Assembly (NCBI GenBank): GCA_036365145.1
Contig: JAEOAD010000015.1
Location: 9,107,501-9,171,500 of the forward strand
From: Orientallactaga sibirica
Lineage: Eukaryota; Chordata; Mammalia; Rodentia; Dipodidae
Reading direction: 5' to 3'
DNA: 64,000 nt
This document shows positions 58,471-64,000 of this stretch, one piece after another. Numbering within the stretch: the stretch's first letter is position 1; the number at the start of each line of letters is the position of its first letter. A model generated the notes under the pieces. It was not told the origin of the DNA. It saw only the letters and a program-made list of their open reading frames with translations, and did no database searches. A program made the position numbers and the translations under genes.

Positions 58471-58619
58471 AAGGGCAAAAAAGTTAAAAAAGTGAAAAGG
58501 TGTGTTCACTGAGTTTTAGAAGGGAGGCTATAGGTGTTCCACTTAGGACTGGTCATGGAAGAGTTAATTTTTTTCTACATTCTGGCCAGTTATGCCTCTG
58601 TATTGATACCCACAGCAGT

Positions 58620-58676
58620 TTATATATATATATATGTGTGTGTGTGTGTATATATACATACATACACACATATATA
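58620..58676. repeat. (TA)n(TG)n(TA)n microsatellite at LTR edge
   Basis: Alternating TA and TG runs that end exactly where the proviral LTR begins, so the provirus inserted at the end of a TA/TG repeat. Alternatively, the repeat expanded from the junction. Confidence 0.95.
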
Positions 58677-59348
58677 TGTTGCTGAGAGCCACACTAACCT
58701 GTAGGATGAAACATAAATTTTTGATGGCAGGTTGACAACACAATTGTGTAGCAGAATGGCAGTAGTATGTTTCCCCTAAGTCACAGGGAACATCACAGAA
58801 GAGGAGGGAAATGAATGTAAGAGCTAGAGGATGTGGAGGATTGTGACTTTCATCTGGAAATGCCATGGCTATCACACTCATGACCTCACACAACTCTTTC
58901 TGCCTGCATAATGCTTACCTGTGCAAAGCAGGGCCAGCCTATATTCTGTCATAAATGTGCAAGGGTGTATGGCACAATGCAGGTCTGGCCCTAGCCAGAC
59001 TGCATGGCAAAAGAAACCAGGAAGTGGCTTTTGTGAACATGGCATCCTACACAGGCCTGGAATGACAACAGCTACAGTCCCATGCTTGCGAGAAACTTTC
59101 TACGAGATGATCTGTTCGGAGACAGGCTGTCATTGGTCAGAAAAAGAGGACCACCCCTTACAATGATTGGCCAGCCAAGCCCCTTTAAAAACCCCTACAT
59201 TTTTTTGAATAAATGAGTTTGTTGCAGCTCTCCCTCTGCCTGCTTTCACCCAACTCCTGGAGTCTCTGTCATGATTCCATGCTTCTCACCCTCAACTCAG
59301 CAGAGACCCTGTCATCCCTCCTGGGCTGACCTAGGGGGAACCCCAACA
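58677..59348 (+). mobile_element. 5' LTR of an endogenous betaretrovirus-like provirus
   Basis: It starts TGTTGCTGAGAGCC and ends CCCCAACA, giving TG...CA ends over 672 bp, followed after two bases by a primer-binding site. The right half contains an inverted CCAAT box (GATTGGCC, 59164-59171), a TATA-like TTTAAAAA (59184-59191) and AATAAA (59208-59213), so U3, R and U5 can be assigned. The start TGTTG...GAGAGCC is common in rodent class II (ERVK) LTRs. The 3' LTR is beyond the window. Confidence 0.85.
59184..59213 (+). promoter_or_regulatory. LTR TATA-like box and poly(A) signal
   Basis: TTTAAAAA at 59184-59191 and AATAAA at 59208-59213 are only about 20 bases apart, with a G/T-rich GAGTTTGTTG after. 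Such closeness is usual in compact class II LTRs, where R is short. Confidence 0.6.
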
Positions 59349-59350
59349 TC

Positions 59351-59368
59351 TGGTACTTGAACAAGGAT
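59351..59368 (+). other. Primer-binding site, tRNA-Lys type, decayed
   Basis: TGGTACTTGAACAAGGA compared with the complement of the tRNA-Lys3 3' end differs at five of 17 positions, all C-to-T or G-to-A transitions as expected from CpG decay and drift. It follows the LTR by two bases. Lys-type primers are typical of betaretroviruses and class II ERVs. Confidence 0.75.
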
Positions 59369-59952
59369 CCTCTGCCCCATCAGCGTTGGCAAGACACCCC
59401 ATCCTTGATCATCAGTGACCAGCCTCCTCCCCCCCGCCTGGTGTTGGCAAGACACCCCTTTCTTGATCGTTGGTGAGAAAAGCCCCTTGCTGTTCTGTGT
59501 GCTGACGGTTGCCTGAGGGAGAGCTGGCAGCCCACTCCTCCCCCCTTTTTCCCTTTGTTCATCCCTTTTCTGCCAGTAGGAAGGCACATATTGCAGCATG
59601 GCCCTGAAGCCCATTTCAGCCCCTCCATTATTTGTTTGTCCCAGTGAAATCCCATAAGGGTTTGACCCACCTGATTTTGGAACCAAGGCAAGGCCTTTGG
59701 CTGAGCTTCTCTGGAGACACTGTGTGGCCATACGGCCATGGAGTAATGACCTATGGATGTCCCCCACTAAGCACAAGACACGTGGGTCCTCATCATTCTA
59801 TCCATATGTCTCATCTGGCCCCGGCATTAGGACTTGTGGTTTGCATGATCATCCTTTGGGCTATCAGTTTTGATCTGGGTTATTATTTTCTCAGTCTCTT
59901 TGATTCAGGAGTGCCCTAGCCTAGCCTCCCCTTCAAACACCACCATGCTGTA
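59369..59952 (+). other. Proviral untranslated leader
   Basis: 584 bases between the primer site and the gag start. GTTGGCAAGACACCCC is directly repeated at 59385-59400 and 59443-59458, followed in both by CTTGATC. The packaging signal would be expected here. Overlapping open frames on the minus strand (59312-59776) are treated as chance. Confidence 0.6.
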
Positions 59953-61344
59953 ATGGGCAACCTCCCTCCCCACCAGAGGATGCCACAATTGCAGGCTCTT
60001 AAGGCCTTCCTCCTGCAATGTGGCTTAAAAGTAAAACAAAAGGACCTCCATAGCTTTTGGGATGAAACTCTTGTTTTAGCCCCATGGATTAATCCAGAGA
60101 CCATCTGGGACACTTCCATTTGGTCCTGGGTTCTCTTCCTCATGAAGAAACGCGAGGTTTATGAAGGGCACACACCCCCTGCCCCATTCTTTCCTATCCT
60201 CCTTGCTATAATGCCGGCCTTAAAGGCTCCACTGTGGAGGAAGTCATTTCTGCCCATATGAATGATATAAGGAGGAACCAAAACTGGCTCTTCAAAGCTC
60301 ATCCCTCCCAGCCCCCTCTTACAATAACTCTGATGAAGAGGAAGTCAAACCTTTAAACGATAATAGATCGCCACCCCAACCCCCTCCTGCTACAGCCACA
60401 TTCACAACCACCCCTCCCCCTCTTTACCCTTGCAAAGACCTCCCCTGCTCAGTCCTGGACACATCCATGCGACTGCCAATTCCCTGACATGCCCCTTCAC
60501 CACTTTCCCCATTAACATAGGGTGGGATGCTATAGCCAGGCCCTGGTACCCCACTCCCCTCTCTGATCTTGCCATCATCCACAAAGTGGCCCAGGAATCT
60601 GGCGTTGACTCCTCTTACTTTGAACAAGTCCTTTTACAATGGGCCATCCACCTTCAGACTTACTATGACTGGTATTCGCTCCTCAAGTCAGTCCTTCTCC
60701 CCCCTGAATTCCTCCAATGGAAAGTCGCCTATAGTGACCTGGCTGAATCCCAGGCCCACCAAAATCTTAGGAGTGGAATTCCAATTACCCTGAGCATGCT
60801 CCTTGGCACAGGACCTTATACAGACACTGTATCAAAAGCCACAGTGGGCATACATGCCTACTTTGATCAAGTAAAATCTTTATCCCTCCAAGGGCTTAAG
60901 GCCTGCCTCCCACAGAAACTGGATACCTGGTCCAGGGCCCATCTGAGGGCTTCGTGGCTTTCCTCTCTCATGTGATGGAGTCTGTGGACTGACGCACTCC
61001 CCCTGGCCCCACCAGGGATGCTTTAGTTAAGCAACTGGCATGGGAGGAAGCAACCATGGCAGCGTGTAATGCTATTGCTGCCATGAACAATGAGGATCTC
61101 CATAAATAGATTGTACCTACCAAAGATATCAATCCCATGTCTGCCCCCCCTTGAGGCCCTGGCCGCCTCAATACAAACCATGACCATTGGTCAAAAAGCC
61201 TGCCCAACAACCACTCCTCTGCTAGGGCTGTGGCCAACCAGGACACCTTCAGAGGACCTGTCCAAAGACAACTAAGCCTATTTTAAGGCCCTGAACCCCC
61301 TACCAAAAATGTCAATAAGGATATCATTGGGCCAAGTATTGCAT
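59953..61344 (+). pseudogene. gag: gag remnant (matrix, Pro-rich linker, capsid, nucleocapsid)
   Basis: Gag builds the viral core. The start at 59953 reads MGNLPP, giving an N-terminal Gly suited to myristoylation. The matrix domain follows (LKAFLLQCGLKVKQKDL) to a stop at 60261. A Pro-rich linker is readable in another frame (60317-60480, SDEEEVKP and TTTPPPLYP, close to a PPxY late motif). Capsid is at 60430-60932 in the first frame (HLQTYYDWYSLLKSVLLPP). The major homology region follows in a third frame from 60933 (QGPSEGFVAFLSHVMESVD then a stop). Nucleocapsid carries two C-x2-C-x4-H-x4-C knuckles. The first is at 61220-61261 (ends CGQPGHLQRTC, with a TAG inside). The second is at 61301-61342 (ends GYHWAKYC; its first Cys is Tyr and a TAA is inside). 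Stops and frame changes make this non-coding. The layout is betaretroviral. Confidence 0.9.
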
Positions 61345-61419
61345 AAATTCCCTGCCTTTAAAATCCCCCAGGGGCAACCCTCAGCCCCGCAAGTAAGAGG
61401 GAATCCCCCCACATTAGGT

Positions 61420-61777
61420 GGACCCTGCCCATTTATGACCATTCACCCCACATCTCTGTCCTTTTGGATGGGGTTGAATTCAAGGGCATAGTAGACACAG
61501 GTGTGGATGCTACTATAGCTCTGCCAATGATGCACTCTGCATGCCCAATTGGGCCTATAAAGATAGTCCCAATATTAGGGGTGTTGGGGGACATGTTAGA
61601 AGACCAGTTACATGGAAAGACTATGATGGCAACACAGGGGAATTTCTCCCCTTGGCGGCAAATGTCCCCAATACCCTCTGGGGCAGAGAACTCCTTACTG
61701 ACATGGGTGTTGTCATAACAATTGATGACCAGGTCTTTTATGATGCTGTTATTGCCCATGATACCATTGGCCTCTAA
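61420..61777 (+). pseudogene. pro: pro remnant (retroviral aspartic protease)
   Basis: The protease cleaves Gag and Pol during maturation. The active-site strand reads IVDTGVDATIALP, with the catalytic Asp codon at 61494-61496; most family members have DTGAD, so the fourth position is Val here. The flap and C-terminal part continue in a second frame (61541-61777), where LWGRELLTDMGVVI matches the GRDLL block near the C-terminus of this family. A frameshift lies between about 61540 and 61620. No dUTPase-like domain was recognised between nucleocapsid and protease, but the intervening 80 bases leave no room for one. Frame relations to gag are disturbed, so the normal -1 frameshift site cannot be placed. 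Confidence 0.87.
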
Positions 61778-61849
61778 GGGCAACCCAACCCCACCAAACC
61801 ACCCATCACTCGTCATCACCCCTGATTCCAGAGGCCACTGTCAGATCCC

Positions 61850-63048
61850 CTACCACTCCCATACGCCTTGAGTCGGATACCACAGAACTCATTTGGGTCG
61901 AACAGTGGCCTATACTAGAACCTAAATTGACAATTCTCAAATCCCTTATTCAAGAGCAGCTTGCTCTTGGCCATATTGAGCACTCTATTAGCCCCAATAA
62001 TTCCCCCATCTTTGTCATTAAAAAGAAAACTGGTAAACATAGACTGCTCCAAGACCTTTGCCAGGTTAATAAGTATATGTTAAAAATGGGCTCCTTTCAG
62101 ACTGGCCTCCCCCACCCTGGAGCCATCCCTACTAACCACCATATAGTTATCTTAGATATTAAAGATTGCTTTGTCTTTATCCCTTTAGCGGCAGAGGACA
62201 GGTCCTATTTTGCCTTTACTGTCTGGGAGACCAACCATTCTATCCCGGCTAAAAGATAGCAATGGAGAGTTCTCCCCCAGGGCATGAAAAACAGTCCTTC
62301 TATTTGCCCAATGTTTATATCCTCCGCCACAGTGAGAATACAATCTAAATGCCTTCTTGTTCATTACATGGATGATCTTTTGATTGCACATACCTCAAGA
62401 ACTGTCCTTTTGGACCTTCTTAAACTACCCATTGAGGACCTCAAAAAACTTGGGTTTGCTATAGCAAATGAAAAAATTCAAACAGTGCCCCCTTTTGGAT
62501 TTTTAGGATACAAAATTTCTACTACTATACAACCACTTACTCCTCACCTTCTAATAAAGGACCATTATTCCCTCATTGATCTCCAAAACCTCTGTGGCCA
62601 CATTAACTGGCTCAAACCTTTCTTGCCCATCCCTCCTAGTGAACTACTATCACTTTATGTCCTCCTTAGAGTTACTGACAACCCTTCAAGGAAAATTCCT
62701 CTAAATGATCACTCCAAAAATTTGTTACATAAAATATCCCACTACCTCTTTTCAATGACCCTCACAAGATATGATCCATCTGCTCCAATCCTAAATGTGA
62801 TCCTTTAGAAGGCAGGGGAGCCTTTGGGAGTCATCTGGCAAAACCAATCGCCCCTTTACTGGGTACACCCCTCATGGGCACAGGCCCATAAACTCACCAC
62901 CAACCTACAAGCAATGCTCCTCATAGCAATTAAGGCACATACCTACACTAACAAAATTGATAATATAGAACCCTCCAAAATAATTCTGCCCATCCCCATG
63001 TTGGAACTTCAACCTCTTTTTGGGAGGACCCCCTTTTCCACATCCTAG
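61850..63048 (+). pseudogene. pol: pol remnant: reverse transcriptase
   Basis: The reverse transcriptase copies viral RNA into DNA. One frame stays readable from before 61927 to 63048 with only two stops, at 62257-62259 (TAG) and 62806-62808 (TAG). Motifs in order are GHIEHSISPNNSPIFVIKKK (fingers), LLQDLCQVNKYM, LDIKDCFVFIPLA (first catalytic Asp at 62155-62157), VLPQGMKNSP just after the first stop, and HYMDDLLIA (YMDD at 62365-62376). Later blocks are GFLGYKIS, NLCGHINWLKPFL (thumb) and LGVIWQNQSPLYWVH (connection). The motif set and the Met of YMDD agree with betaretroviral RT. The active-site residues are intact, so decay is mostly by a few stops. The frame is lost at 63048. Confidence 0.92.
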
Positions 63049-63617
63049 TGGCAGGATTCTCCAATGAGATAGACAATCACCTCCCCTCTCACAAACTACT
63101 TCAATCCCTAATGGCTTTGCCCATAAAGATTAACTATTTCTCCAGGCCTTCTGGTCAGCCAATACCCTTAGCAGCCTTGGCCTTTACAGATGCCAATAAA
63201 CATACTTATGGACTAATTATTAAGAGAGCCAATCAACCAGATGAGGCCCTTAACTTCCCTAACCCCCATTCAGTCCAGCTAGGGGAACTATTTGCCATCA
63301 TCAGAGTCTTAGAGATCTCTCAACAAGAGCCCATCTACATCTTCTCTGACAGCAGTTATGCAGTTCAAATGACAAAGGTACTGTCCTTAGTCAATCCCAG
63401 GCCCTCTCATCATCCATAGACATTGCCATCTCCACTTTACAATTGCAAATGGAAAACAGATTGTATCCTTGGTTTATTGAGCATGTTCGCTCACACACTG
63501 TTCTGCCTGGCTTTATTGCTGATGGGAATTCACAGGTAGACAAATTTATTGCTGTCTCCTCCTTTCCACCTTTAGAACAAGCTAGACATTTACACCAAAG
63601 GTTCCATCTATACTAAT
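63049..63617 (+). pseudogene. pol: pol remnant: RNase H domain
   Basis: RNase H removes the RNA strand after copying. The first frame (63048-63419) contains AALAFTDANKHTYGLI (first acidic residue), HSVQLGELFAI (Glu) and IYIFSDSSYAV (Asp). A frame change near 63395 leads to the C-terminal part (63395-63617) with WFIEHVRSHTVLPGFIADGN, including the His and the final GNxxVD Asp of the family. All core acidic positions can be seen. The domain is split by one frameshift and ends at a stop after HQRFHLY. Confidence 0.88.
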
Positions 63618-64000
63618 CTAAAAAACCTATACCCTGAGCTCTCACTTAGCCAATGCAAACATTTAACTGGTACCTGTAAGGCATGCACCCCCTAGTCCCC
63701 TTGGGCCCCCTACAGCCTCAAGGAGTCAATCCTAGATGCCTTACATCAAATTCTATCTGGCATATGGTTGTTACCCACATACCTTCCTTTGGTAACTTCA
63801 AATATGTCCATGTCATTGTGGACACTTACTCTAAGCTTACTTTTTGGTATTTCTCTCTCGGGAAAAGGCTTCCCATGTCATTAAGGTGACAAAAACTGCT
63901 ATGTTGGTCATCGGTGTATCCTGGTCAATTAAAACTGACAATGGCCCTGCACATACATCTGCCCAATTCACATCCTTCATGGAATCTTGGGGAATAAAAC
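63590..64000 (+). pseudogene. pol: pol remnant: integrase (5' part, runs off window)
   Basis: Integrase joins viral DNA to the host genome. The N-terminal HHCC zinc domain is split by a frameshift: His residues lie in ARHLHQRFHLY (about 63576-63610) and the Cys pair in TGTCKACTP (about 63670-63690). The catalytic core begins with [18 protein letters not shown]. At the place of the first catalytic Asp (before VTH) there is Val. [16 protein letters not shown] follows. After another frameshift near 63870 comes SWSIKTDNGPAHTSAQF, which holds the second catalytic Asp. The window ends in this block. The Val change alone would inactivate the enzyme, apart from the breaks. Confidence 0.88.

Noticed and set aside
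59312..59776. 154-codon open frame on the minus strand of the proviral leader
   Set aside because: It is antisense to the leader with no motif, and overlaps another antisense frame. Probably chance.

Overview
The window is mammalian, from a rodent. The evidence is B1 SINEs (7SL-derived), many copies of a tRNA-derived SINE of the B2 superfamily, one ID-like SINE, MaLR/ORR1-like LTRs and several broken LINE-1 (L1) elements. The B2-superfamily SINE body (ending in the GCCATCTCTCCAGCCC signature when read on the minus strand) is not mouse/rat B2. I believe it is the 'Dip' type of dipodoid rodents (jerboas and jumping mice), but that placement rests on memory of the family, not on a search. No functional host protein-coding gene, tRNA or rRNA was recognised. 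The window is a gene desert filled by retroelements.

Layout. 1-14 kb: AT-rich unassigned sequence with ancient L1 fragments (1.6-2.7 kb, 5.3-6.0 kb), an L1 3' end (3.3-4.9 kb), and B1 and Dip SINEs, including one Dip nested in another with a clean target-site duplication (12.6-13.1 kb). 13-22.4 kb: a long minus-strand L1 (L1-B) with 5'UTR, ORF1 and ORF2 remnants, split by a two-LTR MaLR-like element (15.3-16.8 kb). It abuts the 5' half of a second minus-strand L1 (L1-C). 22.9-23.5 kb: an ID element and a MaLR LTR. 24-29.9 kb: two internally deleted plus-strand L1s. 31.1-31.4 kb: a solo MaLR-like LTR. 32.3-41.3 kb: minus-strand L1 tails and a long L1 (L1-D) loaded with SINEs. 41.4-48.5 kb: mostly unassigned, with an MIR carrying a B1 insertion, an old MaLR LTR and a possible retrocopy. 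48.6-56.8 kb: the best-preserved L1 (L1-E, minus strand), whose 5'UTR carries about ten tandem GC-rich monomers of about 55 bp. 57-58.6 kb: unassigned sequence and a MaLR remnant. 58.7-64.0 kb: the 5' part of a plus-strand betaretrovirus-like endogenous provirus. It has a 5' LTR, a decayed tRNA-Lys primer site, gag (matrix, capsid, two zinc knuckles), protease, reverse transcriptase, RNase H and the start of integrase, all broken by stops and frameshifts. It runs off the window, so env and the 3' LTR are not visible.

The genes do not work together as a system. They are separate generations of retrotransposons and their passengers, and nesting gives their relative ages. None of the L1 or viral copies can make a complete protein set from the sequence shown. 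I did not find a clearly undescribed biological system. The most interesting items are the L1 tandem-monomer 5'UTR, the unusually long L1 3'UTR shared by several copies, and the betaretroviral provirus.
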